From: Draconibacterium aestuarii
GTDB lineage: Bacteria; Bacteroidota; Bacteroidia; Bacteroidales; Prolixibacteraceae
Direction: 5' to 3'
DNA: 64,000 nt
Assembly: GCA_026671195.1 (NCBI GenBank)
Contig: JAPOHD010000020.1
Coordinates: 186,001 to 250,000 of the forward strand
Shown here: in pieces, positions 9,114 through 18,550 of the stretch
How positions within the stretch are numbered: the first letter of the stretch is position 1
How the letters are laid out: each line of letters begins with the position of its first letter
Notes under the pieces: model-generated
Database searches by the model: none
What the model saw: the letters and a program-made list of their open reading frames with translations, nothing else
What the model was told of the DNA's origin: nothing
Translations under genes and position numbers: made by a program

Positions 9114-11249
9114 ATGAAAGATCGGGGCAAGTTGCATCACAAAAATCTTCAGACCCTGTTTTATCCAAAATCAGTTGCAGTAATTGGAACAAACAAGGTA
9201 ACAGGGACAGTGCCGGGCGATATTTTTATAAATATTCTGCATGCCGACCTTCAGGGAATAATATATCCGGTAAGTCCGCGTGAAAAATCAATTGGCGGAG
9301 TAAAAGCCTACAAATATGTAATTGATATTGAAGAAGAAGTAGATCTTGCCGTAATTGTTTTTCCGAGTTCGGTGGCAAAACTGGCTCTCGAACAATGCGG
9401 TCAAAAAGGCATTAAATCCGTTATTATAATTTCTGCCGGTTTTAGAGAAGTTGGTGAAAAAGGCCAGGCAAAAGAAAAGGAACTTTTGGAAATTGCCGAA
9501 AAATACGATATTTCGTTTATTGGCCCCAACTGTCTGGGAGTGATAAATACCGATCCGGTGTCGAGATTAAATGCTTCGTTTGCGCGCAAATTTCCTGCTG
9601 AAGGAAACATTGCTTTTCTGTCGCAAAGTGGCGCACTTTGTACTGCTGTACTGGATTATGCTCAGGCTAAAAATATTGGATTTTCGAAATTTGTTAGCTT
9701 CGGAAACAAGACCGACATTTCGGAAATTGATCTCTTGTATTATTTAATGGAGGACAAAAAAACCAAAGTAATTTTACTTTATCTGGAAGAAATTACCGAT
9801 GGCCCGGGATTAATGAAAGCCGCCAGAGATGTAATTGAAAAAAGCCACAAGCCGATTTTAATCATAAAATCGGGGCGAACTGAAGAAGGCGCTTCAGCAG
9901 CAGCTTCACACACGGGATCGTTAGCAGGTAAAGATGAAATATGCGATGCCGCTTTTAAACAAGCCGGAATAATCAGGTGTGAGAACATTGAAGAAATGTT
10001 TAACATTGCCATTGCATTTGTATACCAACCCGAACCAAAACTCAACCGTATTGCTATTATTACCAATGCCGGTGGTCCGGGAGTTCTTACTACCGATGCT
10101 GCTATAAAATCGGGTATTCATCTCGCACAATTTAGCGAAGAAACTACTTTGGCTCTTAAGCGAAGTTTACCATCAACTGCAAACATTAACAATCCGGTTG
10201 ACGTAATTGGCGATGCACGTGCCGACCGTTATGTTGCAGCCATTTCAGCTGCTTTTAAAGATGAAAATGTGGATGGATTATTTGTGATTCTAACCCCACA
10301 GTCGATGACCGACATTAATACCATTGCCAAAGAAATTGCCACCGTTGCCTCGCAGTTCGACAAACCAATTTATACTTCGTTTATGGGAGAAGCCGATGTC
10401 GCAAGTGGCATCCAAATCCTTCAAAAACATAACATCCCCCATTATATTTTACCCGAATCCATGTGTAAACCATTTATGAAGGTTTATCAGTTTCATCAAC
10501 AAATTAGCAAATCAGAAACAATAACAGAAGCCGCTGCGGTTTACAAATCGAAAGAAGCTAAAAAACGGATTAACTCAGCCCTGAATTCGAATAAAAAGTT
10601 CTTACACGAATTTGAGGCTACACAAATAGTGTCAGAATATAAACTACCGGTTCTAAAAAGCGGACTGACAACTTCGGCTGAAGAGGCTGCCGAAGTAGCT
10701 AAAACCATAGGATTTCCGGTGGTTATGAAAGTAATGTCAGAAAAAATAGTTCACAAATTCGATGTTGGGGGTGTGATCCTGAACATTAACTCTGAAATAG
10801 AAGCAGCAGAGGCCTTTTTAAAAATTACAGACTCAGTACAAAAAATACTACCTGGCATTAAAATTGACGGAATACTTGTTTCAAAACAGGTTCCGGAAGG
10901 ACTGGAAGTTATTTTGGGCATTAAAAAAGATCCATCGTTTGGCGATGTTATCATGTTTGGTATAGGAGGTATTTTTGTTGAAATATTTAAAGATGTAAGT
11001 TTCAGAGTTGCTCCGATTCAGAAAAATGTTGCGTTTGAAATGATTCAGGAAATAAAGGCCTCGAAATTACTACTTGGTGCAAGAGGGAAAAAACCAGCCG
11101 ATATTGAATGCCTGGCTGAAACAATTGTGAAGCTGTCTAATCTTGCCCTCGACAACCCAAACATAAAAGAACTTGATATTAATCCATTAATTGTACTCGA
11201 GCTAGGCAAAGGCTGCTTTGTGGCCGACGCGAAAATAGTATTGAAATAA
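9114..11249 (+). CDS. Acyl/acetyl-CoA synthetase, ADP-forming
   Basis: 711 residues with alpha and beta parts fused. The order is a CoA-binding Rossmann domain (PKSVAVIGTN), succinyl-CoA-ligase-like domains with IGPNCLGV and the phosphohistidine motif AASHTGSLAG (H about 266), and a C-terminal ATP-grasp domain with GFPVVMKV, GGVILNI and ELDINPL. Such enzymes interconvert acyl-CoA, ADP and phosphate with acid, CoA and ATP, often acetyl-CoA to acetate. It is flanked by ACP (35 bp) and nagB (28 bp). A link to acetate from N-acetyl amino sugars is plausible, but no nagA is present in the window. Confidence 0.85.
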   Translation: MKDRGKLHHKNLQTLFYPKSVAVIGTNKVTGTVPGDIFINILHADLQGIIYPVSPREKSIGGVKAYKYVIDIEEEVDLAVIVFPSSVAKLALEQCGQKGIKSVIIISAGFREVGEKGQAKEKELLEIAEKYDISFIGPNCLGVINTDPVSRLNASFARKFPAEGNIAFLSQSGALCTAVLDYAQAKNIGFSKFVSFGNKTDISEIDLLYYLMEDKKTKVILLYLEEITDGPGLMKAARDVIEKSHKPILIIKSGRTEEGASAAASHTGSLAGKDEICDAAFKQAGIIRCENIEEMFNIAIAFVYQPEPKLNRIAIITNAGGPGVLTTDAAIKSGIHLAQFSEETTLALKRSLPSTANINNPVDVIGDARADRYVAAISAAFKDENVDGLFVILTPQSMTDINTIAKEIATVASQFDKPIYTSFMGEADVASGIQILQKHNIPHYILPESMCKPFMKVYQFHQQISKSETITEAAAVYKSKEAKKRINSALNSNKKFLHEFEATQIVSEYKLPVLKSGLTTSAEEAAEVAKTIGFPVVMKVMSEKIVHKFDVGGVILNINSEIEAAEAFLKITDSVQKILPGIKIDGILVSKQVPEGLEVILGIKKDPSFGDVIMFGIGGIFVEIFKDVSFRVAPIQKNVAFEMIQEIKASKLLLGARGKKPADIECLAETIVKLSNLALDNPNIKELDINPLIVLELGKGCFVADAKIVLK

Positions 11250-11277
11250 AAATAGAAATAAGTAAAAATTACTAATT

Positions 11278-12090
11278 ATGAGAATTTTAATTCACGAAAA
11301 CTACCAACAAATAAGCAAATGGACTGCTTACTACATTGCCAATAAAATCAAAACCTTTAACCCGACTCCGGAAAAACCATTTGTGTTGGGTTTGCCAACA
11401 GGATCATCCCCCATCGGAACTTACACAGAACTAATTGAATTAGTTAAACAAGGCGAACTCTCGTTTCAAAATGTGGTAACTTTTAACATGGATGAATATG
11501 TAGGTATTCCTGTTGATCACCCACAGAGCTATCACTATTTTATGGATAAACACTTGTTTAACCACATTGATATTCCACGTGAGAACATTAATGTTCTGGA
11601 TGGGAATGCTGCAGATCTTGAGGCTGAATGTGAAGCGTATGAAAAGAAAATTGAAAGTTACGGCGGAATTCAACTTTTCCTTGGAGGTATTGGCCCCGAC
11701 GGACACATTGCATTTAACGAGCCCGGTAGTTCGCTAAAATCAAAAACCAGGGTTAAAACACTTACTTACGATACTATTCTTGCCAACTCGCGCTTTTTCG
11801 ATAACGACGTAAATAAAGTGCCAAAAACAGCCTTAACTGTTGGTGTCGACACAGTGATGCAAGCCAAAGAAGTAGTTATTATTATTAACGGATACAACAA
11901 AGCACGCGCCTTACAAAAAGTTGTTGAAGAAGGAGTTAACCACATGTGGACAGTTTCTGTTTTACAACTTCACCAAAAAGGTATGATTGTGTGCGACGAA
12001 GATGCGACTATGGAACTTAAAGTAGGTACTGCCAAGTATTTTAAGGATATTGAAAAGACTGAACTGAAAAATTATCCTAAGACCAATTAA
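11278..12090 (+). CDS. nagB: Glucosamine-6-phosphate deaminase
   Basis: 270 residues, close to the E. coli NagB length, with the catalytic residues at the same numbering: D72 (FNMDEY), D141 and H143 (GPDGHIAFN) and E148 (NEPGSS). It converts glucosamine-6-phosphate to fructose-6-phosphate and ammonia in the cytoplasm. The stop codon is followed immediately by the ATG of the DUF4954 gene, so the two are tightly coupled. It is the functional counterpart of the degenerate NagB-like domain at 6286-8592. Confidence 0.95.
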   Translation: MRILIHENYQQISKWTAYYIANKIKTFNPTPEKPFVLGLPTGSSPIGTYTELIELVKQGELSFQNVVTFNMDEYVGIPVDHPQSYHYFMDKHLFNHIDIPRENINVLDGNAADLEAECEAYEKKIESYGGIQLFLGGIGPDGHIAFNEPGSSLKSKTRVKTLTYDTILANSRFFDNDVNKVPKTALTVGVDTVMQAKEVVIIINGYNKARALQKVVEEGVNHMWTVSVLQLHQKGMIVCDEDATMELKVGTAKYFKDIEKTELKNYPKTN

Positions 12091-14076
12091 ATGTACCGTC
12101 AGCTTTCGCAAGCTGAAATTGAGATACTAAAACAACAGGGATGTGTTGCAGAAAATTGGGAAAATGTTGAAGTAAGTATTTCATTTTCAGCAGAAGGCAT
12201 ATCGAATGTACGATTTGCCGGAAACATTAAACTGGGAACCCAAAGAGGTAAGGTCCAGATTGATGAGGGGATTCTAAAGCCCGCAACAATCAGGAATTGC
12301 TTTATTGAAAACTGTACCATTGGAGAAAATGTTTTTCTTTCCAATGTTGGAAGCCTGATAAATTATAAGTTAGGTAACCAGGTAGTAATCGAAAATGTGG
12401 GATCTGTAGTTGTTTCCGGCAAATCAGCATTTGGTAACGGACACGAAATCGAAGTATTAAACGAAGGAGGAGGACGGGAGCTTCCTGTTTTTGATAAACT
12501 TTCAGCTCAAATTGCTTACCTTCTTGTTATTTACCGCCACAATTCCACCTTAATTGAAAAACTAAAAAAACTGGTTTCAAAGTATGTTGAAACTAAAAGA
12601 TCAATAGTGGGAGAAATTGGTGAAAACTCCATAATACAACATACCAAATCTATAAAAAATGTAAAAATCGGGCCATTCGCAAAAATTATTGGCGCATCAA
12701 AACTTGTGGAAGGCACAATTGACAGTAAACAAGAAGCTCCTGTTTATATCGGAGAAGAAGTTGTTGCCGAAGATTTTATTGTTTTATCCGGCTCAAAAAT
12801 TGATGGCAGCGCAATTTTAACCAGTACTTTTGTTGGACAAGGGGTTAAAATTGGCCGACAGTTTTCAGCAGAAAACACAACACTTTTTGCCAACAGCGAA
12901 GCATTTCATGGCGAGGCATGTAGTGTTTTTGCAGGCCCATACACCGTTACCCACCATAAATCCACTTTGTTAATTGCCGGAATGTTCTCCTTTTACAATG
13001 CAGGCAGCGGATCGAACCAAAGCAACCACATGTATAAACTCGGGCCTATTCACCAGGGAATTGTTGAGCGAGGATCAAAAACAGGATCGCTTTCCTATAT
13101 GTTGTGGCCCTGCCGTGTTGGAGCATTCTCAGTTGTAATGAACAAACATGCGGGTAATTTTGATACAACCGAATTACCTTTTTCATACATTTCGGTAAGC
13201 GATGGAAAAAGTGTACTTACACCAGCCATGAACCTTTTTACCGTTGGCACAGCCCGCGACAGCAAAAAATGGCCCACTCGCGACCGGCGCACCGGGAGTG
13301 AAAAACTAGACCTAATAAGCTTCGAATTATTTAACCCGTATATAATCCAGAAGATTATTGACGGGTCTGAGTTACTAAATAAACTGCACGAAACGACACC
13401 AAAATCAAAGGAATTTGCAAAACACAAGGGTGTTCATATCAATCGTTTAATGTTACGCACCTCAAAGCGTTATTATGATTTGGCTGTCAATGTATTTCTT
13501 ACCAATCAACTTGTAGAAAGATTAAAAGATAAAAGCTACAGCTCGCTCCATGAAATAATAAAACTGCTAAAACCTGCTGTTGAATCTGGTTGTGAAAAAT
13601 GGATTGATCTTCTGGGAATGATCGCCGAAAAAAAAGCAATAAATAACCTTATTGAATTAGTTTGTAATGAAGAAATAAAAACCGTAGAGAACCTGCAGAA
13701 TGGCTTTGTCAAAATACAGAAAGAATCGGCTGAAAGAAGTTATGCATGGAGCATTGCAAAACTAAAAGCGTTACAAAACATTGATGTTTCTCAAATTTCG
13801 AAACAGGAACTGATAACCATAGTTAGCGATTGGAAAACCAACTCAATTAAATTCAAAAATATGATTTTAAAAGATGCTGAAAAGGAGTTTGATCAACTCA
13901 GCAGAATTGGTTTTGGAATTGATGGCGACGATGATACGGAAAACACTGCCGACTTTGAGGCTATCCGCGGAACATACACTAACAATTCGTTTATAATTGG
14001 CCTAAAAAATGAGATTGCAGAAATAGATTCGACTTACACTACAGTGATAAAAAAATTAGAGAAGTTGCCTGAATAA
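12091..14076 (+). CDS. DUF4954 family protein with left-handed beta-helix-like repeats
   Basis: 661 residues, no signal peptide. The first 350 residues show a hexapeptide-like rhythm (IRNCFIENCTIGENV, NVKIGPFAKI, STFVGQGVKIG) like sugar nucleotidyl- or acyltransferases of the left-handed beta-helix class. The C-terminal third is helical and charged. I recognise the overall pattern as the Bacteroidota DUF4954 family, whose reaction is not established to my knowledge. It starts on the base after the nagB stop codon and ends 32 bp before a terminator. This suggests a role in amino-sugar phosphate metabolism. Confidence 0.75.
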   Translation: MYRQLSQAEIEILKQQGCVAENWENVEVSISFSAEGISNVRFAGNIKLGTQRGKVQIDEGILKPATIRNCFIENCTIGENVFLSNVGSLINYKLGNQVVIENVGSVVVSGKSAFGNGHEIEVLNEGGGRELPVFDKLSAQIAYLLVIYRHNSTLIEKLKKLVSKYVETKRSIVGEIGENSIIQHTKSIKNVKIGPFAKIIGASKLVEGTIDSKQEAPVYIGEEVVAEDFIVLSGSKIDGSAILTSTFVGQGVKIGRQFSAENTTLFANSEAFHGEACSVFAGPYTVTHHKSTLLIAGMFSFYNAGSGSNQSNHMYKLGPIHQGIVERGSKTGSLSYMLWPCRVGAFSVVMNKHAGNFDTTELPFSYISVSDGKSVLTPAMNLFTVGTARDSKKWPTRDRRTGSEKLDLISFELFNPYIIQKIIDGSELLNKLHETTPKSKEFAKHKGVHINRLMLRTSKRYYDLAVNVFLTNQLVERLKDKSYSSLHEIIKLLKPAVESGCEKWIDLLGMIAEKKAINNLIELVCNEEIKTVENLQNGFVKIQKESAERSYAWSIAKLKALQNIDVSQISKQELITIVSDWKTNSIKFKNMILKDAEKEFDQLSRIGFGIDGDDDTENTADFEAIRGTYTNNSFIIGLKNEIAEIDSTYTTVIKKLEKLPE

Positions 14077-14107
14077 TACCATTCGAAACGGGATTACATA
14101 AAAAAGT

Positions 14108-14143
14108 AACTACCCACCCTGGTATACAGTGGGTAGTTTTTTT
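14108..14143 (+). terminator. Rho-independent terminator of the ACP-nagB-DUF4954 operon
   Basis: A perfect 10-bp stem (AACTACCCAC with GTGGGTAGTT), an 11-base loop and a run of T follow the DUF4954 stop codon. Confidence 0.9.
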
Positions 14144-14281
14144 GTTGGTAATCCCGAATTGATTAGTGGATAACCACGAGTCGAAAATACATTTTCTTTT
14201 GTTTTGAAACAAACTTTTATGCCTTTGAAAAATGGTTATAAAACAGAAAGTTTGCTGACAATATTATTTTTTGAGAAGAAT

Positions 14282-14470
14282 TTATACGTTCGATTTTTTA
14301 ATGGATTGTATTGGTTTAATCACAACCTCAGCACCACACGAAGGACAAATATAAATTTCGCAGCCGGTACAGGCAAAACAGTTGCTGCATGTTCGGGGCA
14401 CATCGATATTCGAAAACTGAAACCCGCATGCCTGGCATAAATAGATCTTTTCTTTTTTCTGGCCCAGCAT
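14282..14470 (-). CDS. Small four-CxxC zinc-ribbon-like protein
   Basis: 62 residues with eight cysteines in four CxxC pairs: C12/C15, C28/C31, C34/C37 and C42/C45. It has no signal peptide or membrane segment. The arrangement suggests two zinc ribbons or a zinc/iron-binding knuckle. Its ATG overlaps the stop codon of the upstream permease (TAATG), so it is translated as the last gene of the metal ABC importer operon. I do not recognise a named family. A role in buffering or sensing the imported metal is inference from context. Confidence 0.65.
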   Translation of the reverse strand: MLGQKKEKIYLCQACGFQFSNIDVPRTCSNCFACTGCEIYICPSCGAEVVIKPIQSIKKSNV

Positions 14471-15279
14471 TACAGAAATGATTTAATAACCTTTAACCCC
14501 CCAAATATAATTACCAGTGTAAAAATAATGGATGCTCCGGATGGAATGTTCAGAAAATAAGAAATAAACATACCGGCCATTGTTCCGATGAAAGCAAATA
14601 CCGACGATAAAATAAGCAGGCGTTTAAAGTCTTTTGTAAAAAGATTTGCTGTTGCCTGTGGAATGGTTAGTAACGATAATATCAGAATAATACCTACCAC
14701 ACGAATATTCAAAACAACGGTAAGTGCAATTAAAATCATGGTAAGATAATTGAACATAGCCACCGGCAATCCGGCAGTTTGAGCATACTCTTCGTCGAAA
14801 GCAATGTATAGAATATTGCGGAAAAAGAATGTAAAAAATGAAATGATTACCACATTCAGTAATAACATCCACCAAAGTTCTGCTACTGTTACCGTTAGTA
14901 TATTCCCAAAAAGGTAACTCATCAGATTAGGAGTATATCCCGGAGTTAGAAAAACAAAAATAATCCCGAGCGCCATACCCAGCGACCACCAGATAGCAAT
15001 GGACGAATCTTCGCGAATTTGGGCAACCTTTGTAAAAAACTGGATACCAAGAGCCGACATCACTGCAAACAATACGGCACCAAGAAGCGGATTAAATCCC
15101 AGAAAAAATGCCAGACCAATACCTCCAAATGATGCATGTGTAATTCCGCCGCTAATAAAAACAATGCGGCGTGCAACAATGTAACCTCCGATTATTCCGC
15201 ACGAAATACTGGCAAAAACAGCTGCTAAAAGAGCTTTCTGAAAAAAGTCGTAAGAAAACAATTCAATAATGGCGCTCAT
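14470..15279 (-). CDS. Metal ABC transporter permease (ZnuB/MntB family)
   Basis: 269 residues, strongly hydrophobic with about eight membrane segments and the glycine-rich cytoplasmic helix typical of metal-type ABC-3 permeases (VGIILILSLLTIPQATANL). It forms the inner-membrane channel of a zinc or manganese importer. It starts two bases after the ATPase stop codon and overlaps the next small gene by one base. The metal cannot be read from this subunit; the His-containing binding protein upstream favours zinc. Confidence 0.88.
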   Translation of the reverse strand: MSAIIELFSYDFFQKALLAAVFASISCGIIGGYIVARRIVFISGGITHASFGGIGLAFFLGFNPLLGAVLFAVMSALGIQFFTKVAQIREDSSIAIWWSLGMALGIIFVFLTPGYTPNLMSYLFGNILTVTVAELWWMLLLNVVIISFFTFFFRNILYIAFDEEYAQTAGLPVAMFNYLTMILIALTVVLNIRVVGIILILSLLTIPQATANLFTKDFKRLLILSSVFAFIGTMAGMFISYFLNIPSGASIIFTLVIIFGGLKVIKSFL

Positions 15280-15280
15280 A

Positions 15281-16027
15281 TTAATGTTGATGGTGCTTTA
15301 AAATGGTATGTGGAATTTCTCCGTGAGAAATAATTTGAATCGGACAATTATAACCATTAAGTTGTTCCTGGCTTATAACGTTACTCGGATGATAATGCAA
15401 ATTGTTGTTTACGCAGGCAATGGTTTTTACGTGGCTCGAAATCGTACCAATATCGTGCGACACTAAAACAATAGCAATTTTTTCGTTTAAATGGCGCAAC
15501 TTTTCATACAGCTCTCCTTCAAAACGATTGTCAACAAAAGTATCGGGTTCATCCAAAATCAGAAGTTTAGGATCGCTTAACAAAGCACGACATAAAAATA
15601 CCCGTTGCATTTGCCCACCCGAAAGTTCGCCAATGGCCTTGTTTCGAATATCGGCCACACCCATTTCACGGAGCAGATCATCCACCCTTCCCTTCGCCTC
15701 AGTCTTTGCCCTTTTTGTATTTTCCATTATCGATCCCGACAGCACTACATCAAAAACCGTTATCGGAAACTTTCTGTCGATGTGGCGAACCTGCGGCAAA
15801 TAACCAATCGGTTTTTTTCTTCCCCTCAAATCGTGGCGAAATAAAACTTGGCCTTCTTCCGGTTTTAACAATCCTAAAATCGCTTTTAGCAAAGTTGTTT
15901 TGCCTCCACCATTCGGACCAATTACACCCAAAAAATCTCGGTCGAAAATCTCCAGATTCACATGCTGAAGTACCGGTACCTTATCGTAACCAACCGTTAA
16001 ATTTTCTATTTTTAGTAATGGTTCCAT
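15281..16027 (-). CDS. Metal ABC transporter ATP-binding protein
   Basis: 248 residues with Walker A GPNGGGKTT (about 37-45), signature LSGGQMQRV and Walker B LLILDEPD. The last is followed by TFVD rather than the more usual TAGVD. The C-terminal extension after residue 200 includes two nearby His (LHYHPS) and ends HHQH. Its ATG overlaps the stop of the substrate-binding protein gene (TAATG), so synthesis is coupled. It drives the importer with the permease downstream. Confidence 0.9.
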   Translation of the reverse strand: MEPLLKIENLTVGYDKVPVLQHVNLEIFDRDFLGVIGPNGGGKTTLLKAILGLLKPEEGQVLFRHDLRGRKKPIGYLPQVRHIDRKFPITVFDVVLSGSIMENTKRAKTEAKGRVDDLLREMGVADIRNKAIGELSGGQMQRVFLCRALLSDPKLLILDEPDTFVDNRFEGELYEKLRHLNEKIAIVLVSHDIGTISSHVKTIACVNNNLHYHPSNVISQEQLNGYNCPIQIISHGEIPHTILKHHQH

Positions 16028-16902
16028 TAAAAATTTTGAATTAGAATATCGGTCATATTCCTTAAATTATCTTCCCATTCGGGATTTAATGGCCACACCT
16101 GAATAATTTCGCCGCCAATTTCATTTGCAAAAACCCGGGCATGATCCCGATCAAATTCACTTTGAATGTAAATCGTTTTAATATTTTCCTGATGTGCCAT
16201 ATCAACCATGTTTTTCAAATGTTGTGGTGTTGGCTCTTTCCCTCCCGATTCGAGTGAATATTGTTCCAAACCGTACTCGCGTGCATAATACGAAAGGCTC
16301 GGATGAAAAACAATGAACTTCCTGCCTTTATAAGGGTTAAGTTTGTTACTGAGTTCAATATTCAACTCATCACACTCTTTTACAAATCGCATGTAATTGG
16401 CTTTGTACTCAGCTGTTTTTTCGGGTTTTAAATCAATTAATTCATCCAAAATACGTTTTGTCATTTGTTTCACCATAACCGGCGACAACCATACATGCGG
16501 ATCTACACCTTCAATATGAACATGATCTCCATGTTGTTCCATTTTATCAGCGATCAAATCAAGCCCATCGGCTATATTTACCACTTTCATATTTGTATTA
16601 GCCTGTGCTATTTTATCTTTCCACGAATGCTCAAAACCAATGTAACCAATACGAAACCAAACCGCCGAGCGAGAAATATCTTTCAATTGCGAAGGGAGTA
16701 ATGTATAAGCTGCCGGACTCGAGCCCGGAGGAATAAGCACATTAATCTGGAAATCGTCACCCGCAATTTTTTTCACAAACGTTTGTTGCGGTAAAATACT
16801 AACGGTTACAACGTCGCTACCAACTTGTTTCTTCTTACTTTTTTCCGAACCGCACGAAGTTACAACCAAGGCAACTACTAAAAACAAAATAATTTTCTTC
16901 AT
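16027..16902 (-). CDS. Zinc-type ABC transporter substrate-binding lipoprotein
   Basis: 291 residues with a lipoprotein signal (lipobox VVTSC, Cys 17). Metal-ligand regions of the ZnuA/TroA fold are visible: a short His-rich stretch (EQHGDHVHIEG), DPHVWLSP, VFHPSLSYYAREYGL and a C-terminal EFDRDHARVF. The first canonical His of the family (usually in a PHxYEPTP-like block) is absent; here it reads SPAAYTLLP. The nearby GFEHSW could supply a substitute His, which I cannot verify. It is the first gene of the four-gene importer operon. Confidence 0.85.
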   Translation of the reverse strand: MKKIILFLVVALVVTSCGSEKSKKKQVGSDVVTVSILPQQTFVKKIAGDDFQINVLIPPGSSPAAYTLLPSQLKDISRSAVWFRIGYIGFEHSWKDKIAQANTNMKVVNIADGLDLIADKMEQHGDHVHIEGVDPHVWLSPVMVKQMTKRILDELIDLKPEKTAEYKANYMRFVKECDELNIELSNKLNPYKGRKFIVFHPSLSYYAREYGLEQYSLESGGKEPTPQHLKNMVDMAHQENIKTIYIQSEFDRDHARVFANEIGGEIIQVWPLNPEWEDNLRNMTDILIQNF

Positions 16903-16985
16903 GTGTTATAAAATGAATGTTTCAACTTAACAAAAACTATACAAATTTAGTTCTATGTTTATTAAAAAAATACAAATAATCTTGT

Positions 16986-17252
16986 TCACCTATTTTTCTT
17001 CTTTTCTTTAGGAGGTACAGGATCGTAACCATGTGTTCCCCATGGATGACATTTTGAGATACGTTTAGAGGTTAATATAAAACCTTTAATGGGGCCATGA
17101 ATTTTTATGGCCTGAACAGCATATTCTGAACAAGTTGGAACATGCCGGCACGAGGCCGGGGTTAATGGAGAAATTCCATATTTATAAATATAAATCGGAA
17201 TCAATAGAATCCATCCCACTACTTTCACTATTTGTTTTCCTAACCTGTTCAT
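16986..17252 (-). CDS. yidD: Membrane protein insertion efficiency factor YidD
   Basis: 88 residues from the ATG at 17252. The longer GTG-started frame at 17300 adds 16 residues not found in the family. Hallmarks are [19 protein letters not shown] and [17 protein letters not shown], with an N-terminal amphipathic or hydrophobic helix. YidD assists YidC-mediated insertion of inner-membrane proteins. It is not next to rpmH, rnpA or yidC here, unlike the classical arrangement. Confidence 0.93.
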   Translation of the reverse strand: MNRLGKQIVKVVGWILLIPIYIYKYGISPLTPASCRHVPTCSEYAVQAIKIHGPIKGFILTSKRISKCHPWGTHGYDPVPPKEKKKNR

Positions 17253-17462
17253 TTTTCCCTTTACAAAGCTACAATTTAAATCTATGTGTACGAAACACAC
17301 TAAGTATTAGGAACAAACTGTCTTAAAAAAAGTTAACTCTTGTTTTAATTTAAAATAAATAGGTGTATTACTGGTAATTGTGTTTAAAGAATTGTATAAT
17401 ATTTTTAAATTTGCTGAGCCACAACTTAAAAATATTAAAAACAAGTAAATTAAACATACACA

Positions 17463-18440
17463 ATGAAGAAAGTTGCAATAGGTGTTGATATTGGCGGAAC
17501 AAATACCGCTATTGGGATTGTCGATGAAGCTGGGAATGTAATGGTTAAAGATAATATTACCACTCCTTCTCATGGCGATATAGATCGTTATATTTCGGAT
17601 TTGGCAATAGCTATTCAGGAATTAATAAAATCAGTTAAGCTGTTAAATAGTGAGCTCGAAATTTTAGGAATTGGTATTGGTGCACCAAACGGAAACTACT
17701 ACAGCGGTACTATTGAATATGCTCCCAACTTATCATTCAGAGGAGTAGTTCACCTGGTTAAGCTACTTCGTGCACATTTCCCCGAGATGCAGGCACTTGC
17801 TTTAACTAACGATGCCAATGCTGCGGCTATTGGCGAAATGATATATGGTGGCGCCAAAGACATGAAAAACTTTGTAATGTTTACATTGGGTACAGGTGTT
17901 GGAAGCGGTATTGTTGTTAATGGCGACCTTGTATATGGTCATGACGGATTTGCCGGCGAATGTGGACACACTACACTCATTCCTGGCGGACGTTTGTGCG
18001 GATGTACAGCTCTTGGTCACCTGGAAGCCTATTGTTCGGCTTCGGGAATGAAACGTACAGCTTTTGAGATAATGGTTCAGGATAACGCAACCGACAGTTT
18101 ATTGGCCGACAAATCATTTAACGAACTTGATTCGAAAATGATTTATGAGGCGGCTCAAAAAGGCGATAAAGTAGCACTGGAAGTTTTTGAAAAAACCGGC
18201 GCCTGGTTGGGACAAGGTTTGGCCGACACTGTTCATCACTTGAGTCCTGAGGCGGTATTCTTATTTGGTGGCCCAACAGCTGCAGGCGACTACATTTTCA
18301 AGCCAACCAAAGAAAGCATGGAAAAACACCTGCTCCCTATTTTTCAAGACAAAATTAAAATTCTTCCTTCGCAACTGAAACCGGGTGATGCTGCTATTGT
18401 CGGTGCCAGTGCGTTAGTTTGGAAAGAACTGAACAAATAG
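17463..18440 (+). CDS. ROK-family glucokinase
   Basis: 325 residues, a pure kinase with no DNA-binding domain. ATP motif VDIGGTNTAIGIV opens the protein. The catalytic Asp is D117 in TNDANAAAIGE, followed by GTGVGSGIV and the ROK zinc motif GECGHTT...CGCTALGHLE. It should phosphorylate glucose or a related hexose in the cytoplasm, for example glucose from the maltodextrin locus. It is monocistronic with a strong terminator 28 bp downstream. Confidence 0.88.
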   Translation: MKKVAIGVDIGGTNTAIGIVDEAGNVMVKDNITTPSHGDIDRYISDLAIAIQELIKSVKLLNSELEILGIGIGAPNGNYYSGTIEYAPNLSFRGVVHLVKLLRAHFPEMQALALTNDANAAAIGEMIYGGAKDMKNFVMFTLGTGVGSGIVVNGDLVYGHDGFAGECGHTTLIPGGRLCGCTALGHLEAYCSASGMKRTAFEIMVQDNATDSLLADKSFNELDSKMIYEAAQKGDKVALEVFEKTGAWLGQGLADTVHHLSPEAVFLFGGPTAAGDYIFKPTKESMEKHLLPIFQDKIKILPSQLKPGDAAIVGASALVWKELNK

Positions 18441-18468
18441 GAATACAATAAAAAGTATAATAATTAAG

Positions 18469-18506
18469 GGGCTGTCCATAAAGTAATTTGGACAGCCCTT
18501 CTTTTT
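18469..18506 (+). terminator. Rho-independent terminator of the glucokinase gene
   Basis: A perfect 10-bp stem (GGGCTGTCCA with TGGACAGCCC), a 10-base loop and a T-rich tail follow the stop codon by 28 bp. Confidence 0.9.
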
Positions 18507-18550
18507 GTTGTCCCTTTTTTATGCTCAATTCTGTTTTGTAACTTTACTAA

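Noticed and set aside
14204-14440. Plus-strand open frame of 78 codons
   Set aside because: It is antisense to the four-CxxC protein, which has clear cysteine pairing and coupling to the permease. The plus frame has composition typical of a shadow.
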